Assembly (NCBI GenBank): GCA_009746045.1
Contig: RPFO01001464.1
Coordinates: 21,001 to 85,000 of the forward strand
Source of the DNA: Mesostigma viride
Lineage: Eukaryota > Streptophyta > Mesostigmatophyceae > Mesostigmatales > Mesostigmataceae
Length of the DNA stretch: 64,000 bases
Reading direction: 5' to 3'
Both the position numbers and the translations under genes were made by a program. The notes beneath the pieces are model-generated. The model was not told the DNA's origin. It ran no database searches and saw only the letters and a list, made by a program, of their open reading frames with translations. Positions within the stretch are counted from its first letter, which is position 1. Every line of letters begins with the position of its first letter. This document shows, piece after piece, positions 36,137 to 47,600 of the stretch.

Positions 36137-39100
36137 CTATCCCCCAGCCTGCTTGGCAGTGGATGGCGTGGTAGGGTCCTTGAGCATCTTCTCGAGCTCC
36201 CCCTCTTGATGCAGGCCCATGAGGATGTCGGAGCCCCCGATGAACTCGCCATCAACAAAGACTTGGGGGATGGTGGGCCAGTTGCTGCAGGGGGGGGGAG
36301 ATAGGAGACCGGAGATGAGAGATGGAAGATGGGAGATGGGGGGTCGAAGGTGGGAAGATGGGGCATGGGAGATGGGGGATGGAGGATACAGTGTGTCCCA
36401 CAACCGCGCAGGAAACGAGAGCCACGGTGATATGCGGGTGAGGCAGAGATGAGAGCATGGTGGCCAATACCCGTACCTGAAGTGTGTAATCGAGCGTACG
36501 TCCTACGCTGGCCGCTCTCTAGTACCAGCCAAGGTGACTACATAGCTAGAATAGAGGCTGACACCGCACCATGTTTACTGACACTGTACATGGGGATAGA
36601 GGGTGAGGTCCACCGCTACCCGAGGTCAATTTTTTTTCATATGAATGGGTGGGAGGACATCATCGTCCAGAAAGCACCCAGTACCCCCTAAGACCCTGGT
36701 AACTACCGATGCCATGCGACATCTCAGGATAGCAAATGCCACTTGGACCAGTGCCGCCTGGGGTCACACCCATGTGACGTCCAGTCTCAGACGAAAAGCT
36801 CGTCCAGGCCTCGAGCTGGCAAAGTCCTATAAAAAAAAAAAAAAGATTATCGGCCGGACTCCTGTGGAATTCCAACATCAAAATGTTAAATGAAAGGCAA
36901 GACACACTCACGAGAAATCCAGCACGCAAAGGGTCAACCAAAGGAAAGCCACAGTCACGCGAGATCCAGAACAGAAGTAATAATCGATTATGGTGACAGT
37001 CCGGGCGCAATTTTTTTGGCGCCCAAAATATTCGCGGCACCCGTCCGTACTGTGAAAAAGTGGTGCACGGTGGCGCGCACCCCTACCGGAGCTGGCCATG
37101 GCGACGTACTGTCAGGCAAACTAGACAAAAATAACACGCGGAATGCAGAGAAAATGCGCGAATCTTCAAGTGCATGAGTCTATGATGTTATTTATTAGCG
37201 GAGTTTGTGCCTTTTGCAATGTCGATGATTTTATTGATGACCGTCGCCACAGGGGTCCACAATGAAAATTTCGCCGCGAGGAATCCATCAGCATTCACGC
37301 TAGCGGCATTGATATTTGATTGTCAGGTTTTAGGGGCTTCACTGATTAGCGTCGAGGATGCCTTTATATTGTTATTAGTAAAACATTAAGAAATCTGCTG
37401 GATTTTGGCAAGATTTCCATCATCATCGGTAAGACACTCTCCAGGCTGGCGGGATGCGCGTCTTATCTTTCCGTGGAAGGTTGGTCTTTCTTGCGCCACT
37501 GGGCAAGGACAATTGCGGAAAGGGTACGATCGTGTGCTCAGCGTCACCTTATAAATGTTTTGCTTCCTTAAGGGGACGTGGCGCGCCAAATATTTTCCGC
37601 GCCAAAAAATTCGCGGTACCAGCCGTACCGTGAAAAGTGGGTGCACCGTGCGCGCACCCCTTGCGGAAGTGGCCATGGCGACTGCGTTTAGGCGAAACGA
37701 GCAATGTAGGGCTAGAGAAATGCAAAAAAATTGCTCGAATGTTGAAGACGATGATTTAATGATGTTGGATTGTGGCGGCAAGTAGCTGGTTTACAATATC
37801 GCTGCTTTCTTTTACTGCCATCGGCATGGGGGGTAAACTGCATTTTTTGGTCGCGCGGAATAAAATAGAATTCGTGATAGCGGCAGTAAATTCGCAGTTT
37901 TGGGGGGCTTTTTGACCGTGAAGGATGCATTAATATCGGTAGCATTGAATTCCAAACCGAACTGGTGCTTTTTGCTACATTTTCGGCCATTCTCGGTAAG
38001 TAATTCTTCAGGCCTGCGCAGTGCATGTCGGAACCTTCCATGGAAGAACGGCCGTTGTTGCGCGCCTGAGCGAGGGATCTGCGAGGGCAATGTATAGATT
38101 TGTCGCGAATGTTATGTGCTATCAGTTCTTTCTTCTATGAGCACATCGTTCGAAGGTTTTTGCATTCTTTTTGGGCAGTTTCCGCCAGCTAGCTCGCCGT
38201 TGCTTGCCGAATACCTGGCAGCTTTAGATTGTTTTCGTTGATGTCGTGGTCAGGGCCGCTTCAGTCGAAGCCTATAGCTTCTCGGGAAGGTTTAAGGTAT
38301 TTCATAAAACGTGTTCTGGCAAGGATGGTGTGCGTATGGACGCTTCTTGTTGTGTGAGAGTGACGCACCCTCTCTTGGCAGTGGCATCACAGCGCTCATG
38401 CGCTGGAGGGCCGCCAATGGTTTCTTTCCATTTTATCGTGCAGGGGAGGTGTTTTATTGACGATCATGTTGGAGATATTGCATTTGTGTGACTGCATGTA
38501 GATAGCTGCCACCATTGGTTTATTTGAGCTTTCCCTTGATATGATGATGTGAAACGACTGCGATGTGCTGAGCCAACCATGGTTGACATGGTTGACTGCA
38601 TGCAAGCTTTGTATGCCATGATCTCCTCGGTTCCTTGCCCTCCATAGTTCCAGTTTGTTGCCCATCTCAGGTAGGGCAGTGAAGGAGTTGTTGCTGTGTT
38701 GATTAGCTTGGTTGGCATAAACCTTACACTCTAACGTGGGAGAAACATAGATAATGCTGGTTAGGCATTTTAGTGCCATCATCATTATTGCTATTCACAT
38801 GCTTATATATCTGGCCATGCTCGAGGGAGGGTGAAGGTGTATGAAGTGTGTGGCCACCCCTTTGTACTTCATCACAAATTCAGCATGTATTTGACGCATG
38901 TTGGATGGCATGTAAAGTGTAATTGTGTTTACTTGGTTACTGAGTGGTCCTTAGCGCCTGTCAGGTGGTCGTCTTGGGAACCCATCAGTGCGTGTCACAG
39001 TGACCCCAAACCTTGAGCATGTGTCGTCATCAGTGTGCTAGAGTTATTTATATGTGCTTTTGGTCATAGATTTGCTGAGTTCTAATCATGAAGTTTACAA

Positions 39101-42100
39101 GGTAACCTTGGGTTGACTATTGTGTATGCTCTCTTGGCATGTATGCCTAACGATCATGTTGCTATGCTTGGGCTGGCAAGGTTGGCCATGCCGAGGGCAG
39201 GTGAGGGCAGATGAGGTGCCTAGCTGTTTGTTTATGTTTTGTGATCGAGTAGGGCATGCTTTCAGGCTTTTTGGATGGAAAACATCATGCCTAACTGGCC
39301 TTGTACACAGAAAAATCTCCTTTAGCTTATGTTCAGGTTTTAGCACGTTTAACTTTATAACTTGAGCTAGACTTGTCGGAATGACCTGGGACTTGGAAGA
39401 CAGTTGTTCCCCTGTTAGACGGATTTTCGCTGCAGAAAAAATATTTTTTTGACGTGTTTATAAAAAGTTATTCCCAATGTCCGGTAAAAAAAGGGTCGTT
39501 TTGCGGGGAAATTAATAACTGTTCGAGGTTTTGCCCTTTCCATGATGTAAATAGCTCAGCAAGCTACAAACTCAGGGAACTAAAAACGCTGCAGACAGTT
39601 TTGCAAATAAATGTGTGCATTGGCTGGGGCGTACCCAGCCCTAATTAGCGTCTTTTGCTATTTATAGCGCATTATTGGCGTATATATGGGGGTAGTACCC
39701 CCAACATGTGCATGGACAACTCACTAGAGATGTTATTTAGTGCCCACAATCATAACTTAGCATTGTGCAAATGAATTTCAAGTGATATTAGCATAGGTCA
39801 ATTATTAAGGGTTTTGGGGTGCCACCTCCCCTTAAAGGGTTGTCAACGCAAGTTTTTGCCTTCTTTTTGTGCAGTTAGCACCAGGTATGTTGCCAATCCG
39901 TGCTGTGCATTGCCGAAGTCCTGGCAGCTTTCAGTGATTATTTTTACGCTGCATGGCTGGGACGTGTCAAGGCATGAGCCATGGCTTGTCGGCAAGTCAT
40001 TAGGGATATGTCGTGTGGTTTCTTGAAAGGAGTTTGCTAACAGCACTCAGCTTTACGTGAATATTGACGCAGACTTTCTTAGCAGCGGCTTCGTTGTGCT
40101 TAGAGGGTCACAAGCTTTAGCGTGTTTCTTAGCAAACGATTGCGCTGGAAAGAAAGGCGATTGTGATCGTTCTGAGAGGCATACTGCATGGGTAAAACTG
40201 CATGTAGGTAGGGATTATCATTGTTTTCTTGGCCTCTCTCCCACTGCATGATGGGAGAGCCCTATTATTTGCTAGAAAGGCAAAGAAACCATGGTAAGAA
40301 GCCCGGGCATGAAGCATGTCTGGTAAGTATGCTTTCGCTGTGGACTGTCTGTTGTTTGCCTCGGTTTGGCAATCAGTGGATATGGCTTTCTAGAGTGTAT
40401 TTGCATTGGACCGCGTGGTTTTGGTATGATGCTCACACCCTATACCTGGGATATGCTTTTGAGGGGTTGGCTAGCCATGTACCTACCTGCCTCATTGCTG
40501 GGCACACACGCAAAAGGTTGCCGGTGTCGAGGTAAGGCAAGGGTACATGAGGTACCCAGCCACCTCCTTGTACATTGTGGCAAAATTGGGCATGGTCTGG
40601 AGCCATTTTGGATGGCATGGGAAGTGTTAGTGTGCCTTAATAATCACTATTGCCATCCTTAGCGTCTGCACAGGTGGCCAACTGCCAAACGCTATAACCT
40701 CCACTTTTGTACTCAGAATGCACTCAAACGTTGACAGCTGCTCTATGCCCACCTGTAGACTGTAGTATTTGTCTACATCTCCCCAGGGCCCAGGGCCCAG
40801 GGCCCAGGGCCCAGGGCCCAGGGCCAATGATGTGTTATCGTTTTTTTTTTTGTTTTTTTTTTCCCAGCCAAACGAGTACCTATTTGGGGGGAAATTAATG
40901 ACTCATGAAATACTCATTTTTTCTCTTGGGTGCTGATTAGGTGGGAAATTTGCCAACTGCTGGGGCAACTAAATGGGATATATTGAAACATGCAAAATGG
41001 CTTGCCCCATTGTCCTAGGCAGAATGTGTCATAAATAGTGTCTTTTGCTATTTTTAGCTCAATACCGGTGCATAATTGTGTATACCACCCTCAACAGGTG
41101 GGATGGACCCCCATACATCCCAGTTACATGCCAAAATCATCTCTTGGGTACCCCCAGGTCCGCCCTGCATGTGTTTCCATTATATGGATTTACAGGGGCT
41201 CTACAGGACCCTCACCTTAAAGGCCAAATAATCACGCATATGCTGACGTAAAGTCCAGCAACTACCTAGGAACCCGAAGCGTGCCGCACTCACGTGAAGT
41301 CCTTGATCCCCTGCCGCAGCGCGGGGTCTTCGAGCACGTTGCGAGACCCGTACGGCACGCCTGCAGGGTGGGCCGCCAGCATGCCAACATGAGTGACGGG
41401 GGAGTGTGACCATCACGGACAGGTGGCGAGCGCAAGCGATGTTGGAATAATGAAAGGGAGAGGAGGGATTGCGGCAAGGTCGGAGTACGAGGGTACAGGT
41501 TATTGATAGCTCACGATCATGCCTAGTTGGATCAATATTGTCGCAGACCTGCGGATAGTTGACGGTGAAGAACCATTCTCAGAAAGAATACCAGACCCAG
41601 AAAGGGTTTACTCTCACAGTCCACAGAGAAGGTATGTGGATCCTCATCGCCGCTTTCACAAACCATAATGCGACTCAACATGACGCGACTCAGAATGGCT
41701 GTCCCCTGCCCGCGTTGCCCAACCCTGAGGATACGTTGAACCAGCGGCCTGCCACGCTTAAACGATACACCCGCAGGCTGTGCCACGTGAGCAGCGGCCT
41801 GCCACACGTGGACCATGCACATGCATGCCTGCCCTCATGTGCTCACGCTAGGGCCGCAGGTCTGTCACCCCAGTAACCTCATGCCCTACTTGTCAGTTTC
41901 AATGCGCTCACCGTCGTGGTCCAGTATCTCGCCATCATGTGCCCTATTTATCAGCTCATTCCCTAAATATTGATTTATGCGCTCACCGAAGTGGTCCAGT
42001 ATCTCGCCATCATGTGCCCTATTTATCAGCTCATTCCCTAAATATTGATATATGCGCTCACCGTAAATTAAATTATTAAATTATAACATGACTCCGTTGG

Positions 42101-43807
42101 GAGATCATGTAGCACATATTCCCGTGGATTAAATTCGCTCACCGTAGTGGTCCAGTATCTTGACGACGAGGTTGCTGAAGCCACACATGGGCGCGGTCGG
42201 GACGCCTTTCATGTAGACCATGACACGGTTGCTGCGCACGTCCTGGTAGGGTGGGAGGAACGGGGGCCAGGAACAGGGGAGTGTGGGCCATGTTATCTAC
42301 TAGGGTGTGGGCCATGTTATCTTACTAGGGTGGGGGCCATGTTATCTTACTAGGGTGGGGGCCACGTTATCTTACTAGGGTGGGGGCCATGTTATGTTAC
42401 TAGGGTGGGGGCCATGTTATCTTACTAGGGTGGGGGCCACGTTATCTTACTAGGGTGGGGGGCATGTTATCTTACTAGGGTGGGGGCCATGTTATGTTAC
42501 TAGGGTGGGGGCCATGTTATCTTACTAGGGTGGGGGCCATGTATTGTTAGTAGGGTGGGGGCCATGTTATCTTACTAGGGTGGGGGCCATGTTATCTTAC
42601 TAGGGTGGGCCCCTTGATATCTTACTAGGGTGGGGGCCATGTTATGTTACTAGGGTGGGGGCCATGTTATCTTACTAGGGTGGGGGCCATGATATCTTAC
42701 TAGGGTGGGGGCCATGTTATCTTACTAAAATGGACCAGACAGGGCTTCCATTTTGCGATTGCTGTGCACGTCCTGATGAGACGAAGGGGGACAAATCGTG
42801 AAGGGGGAAGGGGCGCGAGGAGAAGGGGCGGCTTTGTAATTGTTGAAGTGTATGCAGGGCCTGGTTATCATACTAGACTTGTTGCGCATGTTACCATAAG
42901 CATACAAGGGAGGGAGGGAGGAGGGGGAGGGAGGGGGGGGGGGGGGGTAGGAGAAAGCACATCCACCACACTGCTCACCACGTCAGGAATCCACCATGAG
43001 CCAAGGGCACAGCAAGTATGTCAGATAATTAATGCCCTGTCCCTGGGCCTAACAGATCCCCTGTCCACTTCGATTGGGCATGATGATATGGCGTTGCTAT
43101 TACGAGCAAGGCAGAAACTCACCAATCGGGCTGACACCTAGTTTTTCTTGTTAGTATAGCAAGGATGCCCGTCCCCAGCGCCGCGCCATGGCACTGGGTG
43201 ATGCGGACGTCCGTGACATTGCGATGCAATATGCCATGATCATTACAAATGCAACTCGCCTTCTTGCACACCGCCTGGGAGACTAATTGACGTATTCCAA
43301 ACGCCAGGAATTCATCCTCTTTTGGCCGGGTTCGCATCATACCTCCTCAATTTGTTCTCGTACGCCCTTGACGGACTCCGGGCCTTTAAAGACGGGCTTG
43401 AAGTCGGAGTGAGTAGAGTCGGTCGCAGCGTCAGCAACCTTTGAGACATGCGGCGGCGCGGTGTTAGAATTTTTCGTAGATAGACTACGGAAGTTCCACC
43501 GTGGATAGTCGGAGGCAATGGTATATGCCGGTGCCACCATCCCTGCACGGTAACAAACACCATCGTTGCACATGCGACCACAGGCACGTTAAGGCACATG
43601 ACGCCGTGCAAAATTTCCCTTTTTCAGTATAACTTTCAAGCAGCCGGGGTAATACGTACCTGTCTCCAGATATAATGGATGGGAAGCCTGAACTACTGCC
43701 GTTGAGACCAGCTTCCGTCCGATGCTGGAACATCTCCCCAAGAGCGTGCGCGAGGCAGACTGCATTTTTCCTTGAGCCGAACAGGAGCTTCTAAGATTTA
43801 AAAGCAA
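36137..43807 (-). CDS. GRXS15-like: Mitochondrial CGFS monothiol glutaredoxin, GRXS15/Grx5 type (5 exons)
   Basis: I assembled five exons on the minus strand, each with GT-AG borders and matching phases: 43660-43807, 43343-43542, 42143-42242, 41294-41360 and 36137-36284. They give 663 nt, 220 residues. Residues 1-50 are Arg/Ser-rich and nearly free of acid ([19 protein letters not shown]), typical of a mitochondrial presequence; a second Met (43765) is an alternative start. Then come [31 protein letters not shown], the active site [37 protein letters not shown] and the glutathione-binding GGSDI. This order and spacing match plant GRXS15 and yeast Grx5, which bind a [2Fe-2S] cluster with glutathione and pass it on in mitochondrial Fe-S assembly. 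Introns are 117, 1100, 782 and 5009 bp and full of repeats. The gene is head-to-head with a VIT-type transporter. Confidence 0.9.
37005..37480. repeat. Dispersed ~0.5-kb repeat family, copy 1 (glutaredoxin intron 4)
   Basis: Begins around GGCGCCCAAAATATTCGCGG, continues with CCGTACTGTGAAAAAGTGG, GCGCGCACCCCT and CTGGCCATGGCGAC, then a diverged tail ending TTTCCGTGGAAG. The same order occurs at 37570-38070 and 54668-55140. Confidence 0.6.
37570..38070. repeat. Dispersed ~0.5-kb repeat family, copy 2 (glutaredoxin intron 4)
   Basis: Same landmarks as copies 1 and 3: GCGCCAAAAAATTCGCGG, CCGTACCGTGAAAAGTGGGT, CTTGCGGAAGTGGCCATGGC, then TGCCATCGGCATGGGGGGT and a terminal CTTCCATGGAAGAACGGCC. The first ~130 bp are nearly identical to the copy at 54668. 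Confidence 0.65.
38100..41220. repeat. Two diverged copies of a ~1.5-kb unit in glutaredoxin intron 4
   Basis: 38100-39840 and 39840-41220 share landmarks in the same order: GCTTGCCGAATACCTGGCAG vs GCATTGCCGAAGTCCTGGCA; TTGGATGGCATGTAAAGTG vs TTTGGATGGCATGGGAAGTG; GGGGAAATTAATAACT vs GGGGAAATTAATGACT; and GTGTCTTTTGCTATTT vs CGTCTTTTGCTATTT. They are old tandem duplicates of a repeat. Nothing in them looks coding. A (GGGCCCA)n run lies at about 40787-40825. Confidence 0.5.
41906..42142. repeat. 75-bp tandem copies of the CGFS exon end and its splice donor
   Basis: The exon-end/donor sequence of the glutaredoxin CGFS exon (plus strand GCTCACCGTAGTGGTCCAGT, true copy at 42137) recurs at 41906 and 41981, with a shortened copy at 42056. 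Spacings are 75, 75 and 81 bp. These downstream copies carry decoy GTGAGC donors on the gene's strand. Between 42063 and 42120 a partial end of the 6.6-7.3 kb TIR family is inserted. Confidence 0.75.
42283..42726. repeat. 26-bp minisatellite carrying splice-like signals (glutaredoxin intron 2)
   Basis: About 17 copies of GCCATGTTATCTTACTAGGG plus TGGGGG. On the gene's strand each unit contains GTAAGAT (a good donor core) directly after a pyrimidine-rich CCCCCACCCTAG (a good acceptor). The array lies between the real CGFS exon and a degenerate duplicate of that exon's start. Confidence 0.9.
42727..42772 (-). pseudogene. Degenerate duplicate of the glutaredoxin CGFS-exon start
   Basis: On the minus strand, acceptor CTCATCAG is followed by GACGTGCACAGCAATCGC, matching the true exon start GACGTGCGCAGCAACCGT at 42242. 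It then diverges (KMEALSGPF in the same frame) before running into the 26-bp array. It lacks the CGFS codons, so inclusion would destroy the active site. A relic of a partial exon duplication. Confidence 0.7.
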
Positions 43808-44672
43808 CTGCCGACACCGGCGTTTACGAGGCGGGAAATGTAGAATTTGCTGCGGTCTGCCTGCTCAACTCGTTGACCTGCCGAGCGCTGGTCACACTGC
43901 AGGCAACAAAAATCTGCGCGCGAGCTGCTGCAGTTTACACTTTACACGGGGGTAAACTCTTCTTGGGCATCCCCGCATACCGCATGCGCTGATGACGTGT
44001 CCACGTTCGCCCCGGTAGGAAGCTATTGCCACAACTCAGCATTCAGCATGGCCTATTGGCTTCCAAGACAAACTTTCCGGTCACAACTCAAAATCATAGT
44101 TAGATAGAGTCGTCTGAAGTGACTCTAAACAATTTGCTAGCGGAGGCTGGCGGGTCCCCTAATCCGGAGTCCGGACGTCCTCCTGCCTCAGCCAAAACTC
44201 ATAAGTAGTTGGCTCAATGCCGCGTTGAAAGTTACGATGGCACCCAGGCTTAAGTTACGGTCTCCGCCCACATTTCGGCGTCGTAACTCAACACGGGAAC
44301 GTAACCTTAAGAATCGTAACTTCAAGCGGGAATCACTGTAACTTACCAGAGTTACGGAAAACATGTTAGCATACACAGGCATACATACCCCCTGGCATAC
44401 ATACCCCTTTACCTTCTAGAATGATATCCCCATTTACCCGGAAAATATGAAAGCATATTCCACGAGAGATTATGAATACAGGCTATGACGACACGCTTAC
44501 GACGGCACGCTTATGACGACACGCTTATGACGGCACGCTATATGACGACGTCTATGACGACAAGCGTCTATGAGACGAGCGTGACCGTCATCCTCGCAGC
44601 ACACAGGATGTACACACGATGTGTCTCAGTCCTTGATTGTGGCGCTGTATATTATTTTATTTCTGTAAATAA
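43808..44672. promoter_or_regulatory. Shared upstream region of the divergent glutaredoxin and VIT genes
   Basis: About 865 bp between the two start codons. No ORF is supported. It contains a tandem stretch near 44484-44580 built on TATGACGACACGCTTA-type words, and CGTAACTT/AGTTACG words near 44210-44350. ATTTCAG at 44680 resembles a splice acceptor, so the VIT transcript may begin with an upstream exon here. Confidence 0.4.
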
Positions 44673-47600
44673 ATGTATTTCAGAGCGCCGCATGCAGAGG
44701 ATGTCGAGCTGGGCCAGGCTACCTCACTGCTCATGGAAGAGCCGTCTTTGTCAGGCGAGCACGACGCACACCATGGCGACAATGTAAACCGCGGCGAACA
44801 GCCCGCGGGTCATTATCATGCCGCGCAGGATGCGCCTGCATCCGAGACAAGTCGGGACGCTCCTGCCTCGGAGATGGGGTTGAGCATATCGACAGGCGAC
44901 GGGTCAAACCACTTTCAGCCAATTTCAAATATTGAAAGTAGGTCGCGTGGAGGCCGCACGCCCAGGTTGACGCCCCGGCATACGCCCGACCACAGGCGCC
45001 CTCACCCGTTCGAGGTAAAGCCGGGGTAGTTAACCTTAAAACCTTATGAGTTTCAGGTTTCCTGCATAAGGTTTGCGGCAGGGTGGGAGTGCCGGAGTGG
45101 CCACGTACGGTTGCACAGTTGGCCCACAATGGGCCATGTCTCGATCATGAAAGCGCATGGTGTGCAGCCGCATTTTCACCAGGGGGACGACTGCTGTTAA
45201 GTACAGTGACCGGTGTTCTAGATTGCTGTGGCGTGAATTATAATTAATTGTCTGAAAGATTATTTTTATTTATTATTTCCTCCCCCTCCCAGCTCGCGCA
45301 CGAGAGCTACGAGGAGCTCCACCGCGCGGCGCACAACGAGAGCCACCTGCTGCACCGCTCTGGCTGGCTGCGCGCGATGGTTTTGGGCGCCAACGACGGC
45401 ATCGTGAGCACGGCCGCGCTCATCCTGACGGTCATCGCCGCCGAGCTGCCCAAGCGGAACATCATTACCGGTAAGATTATGTCAGGCTCGAGCTACCATG
45501 GTCCGTTCTCCAGATTTCTGGCCTGCGCTTGTGGCCTCATTGATCATTTCCGGTGGAACGGGGCGGGGCGGGGCGGGGCGGGGCGGGGCGGGGTGGAGCT
45601 GCAATCTATTGCATGCTCGAGAACATGGAATAGATTGCAAGGGGAGGGGTGGGGCGGGGCGGGAGCCAGGAGAATGGTCCCTAGGGGGGGAAGCTTCTTT
45701 GTCCTGTTTGATTGTGACACCTGCTTTATCGTGCATGTGCTAGAGTACTAGTTTATGAGGTACGTGCTTAATAAATCAATTGTACTACTCCGTGCTTTAT
45801 ATTTGGAGATGTGGCTGGCATGTGGGCTGTGTAGACTTATGCCAGTGGCGTGAGAGAAGGTGTGAGTCTCTCCCCCCTTCTTGATGCCTACAAACAGGGA
45901 TGAAAAGCACTTGTCTGCCCGAGGTCGCTCCGCCCCACTAGTTTCTCCGTCCCTTAACAAGCCTTCGTTCCAACATTCAACGGTCGTTTCTCACGCCACT
46001 CTACTTTATTCTACTCTATCGTATTCTATTCTACTCTAGTCTATTCTACTCTAGTCTATTCTATTCCATCCCATCCCATCCCATCCCATCCCATCCCATC
46101 CCATCCCATCCCATCCCATCCCATCCCATCCCATCCCATCCCATCCCATCCCATCCCATCCCATCCCATCCCATCCCATCCCATCCCATCCCATCCCATC
46201 CCATCCCATCCCATCCCATCCCATCCCATCCCATCCCATCCCATCCCATCCCATCCCATCCCATCCCATCCCATCCCATCCCATCCCATCCCATCCCATC
46301 CCATCCCATCCCATCCCATCCCATCCCATCCCATCCCATCCCATCCCATCCCATCCCATCCCATCCCATCCCATCCCATCCCATCCCATCCCATCCCATC
46401 CCATCCCATCCCATCCCATCCCATCCCATCCCATCCCATCCCATCCCATCCCATCCCATCCCATCCCATCCCATCCCATCCCATCCCATCCCATCCCATC
46501 CCATCCCATCCCATCCCATCCCATCCCATCCCATCCCATCCCATCCCATCCCATCCCATCCCATCCCACCCACCCACCCACCCCACCCCACCCCATCCCA
46601 CCCCACCCCACCCCACCCCACCCCACCCCACCCCACCCCACCCCACCCCACCCCACCCCACCCACCCCACCCCACCCCACCCCACCCCACCCCACCCACC
46701 CCACCCCACCCCACCCCACCCCACCCCACCCCACCCCACCCCACCCCACCCCACCCCACCCCACCCCACCCCACCCACCCCACCCCACCCCACCCCACCC
46801 CACCCCACCCCACCCCACCCCACCCCACCCCACCCCACCCCACCCCACCCCACCCCACCCCACCCCACCCCACCCCACCCCACCCCACTCCATTCCATTC
46901 CCTTCCCTTCTATTCTATTCTATTCTATTCTATTCTATTCTATTCTATTCTATTCTATTCTATTCTATTCTATTCTATTCTATTCTATTCTATTCTATTC
47001 TATTCTACTCTACTCTACTCTCTTCTACTCTACTCTCTTCTATTCTATTCTTTTCCATTCTATTCGATTCTTTTCTATTCCACTCTATTCTATCCTATTC
47101 TATTCTACTCTTTTCCATTCTATTCTATTCTACTCTATTCTATTCTACTCTATTCCATTCTATTCCACTCTATTCTATTCGGCTATTCTCACACCACTCT
47201 TGAAATGGGACGATTCTGATCCTTGCGCTGATATGAATGCTCTGATATGTATGCTGCGATGTGTAAGCTCTGATATGTATGCTCTGATGTATATGCTCTG
47301 ATATGGATGCCGTTTTCTCCGCTTGCATAGCCTCCGTGTACACGTTTGGCGTCGCCAGCAATACCAGCCTCTCATGGCGATCCCTCAATTGGCTGTGCCA
47401 CGTGACCTCCCTCTTGGCCGCACCCCTAAAGACCGCACGAATCTAATCATTAGCCTAGATCAATTAGTGCGATCGGATTGGCTAATCTCATTAAGTAGTT
47501 AACGGCGGCGATCCCCTGCCCTTTGAAACCAGGTCGCCGGCTCTGTTTCCTCCATCACACATTTTGCATGTGGCCCTGCCTGCACTTAAAGCCAAAGCTA

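Noticed and set aside
46051-46898. Three overlapping ~280-codon GWDGM/GVGWG frames on the minus strand
   Set aside because: Pure pentanucleotide repeat translated in three frames, inside the VIT intron.
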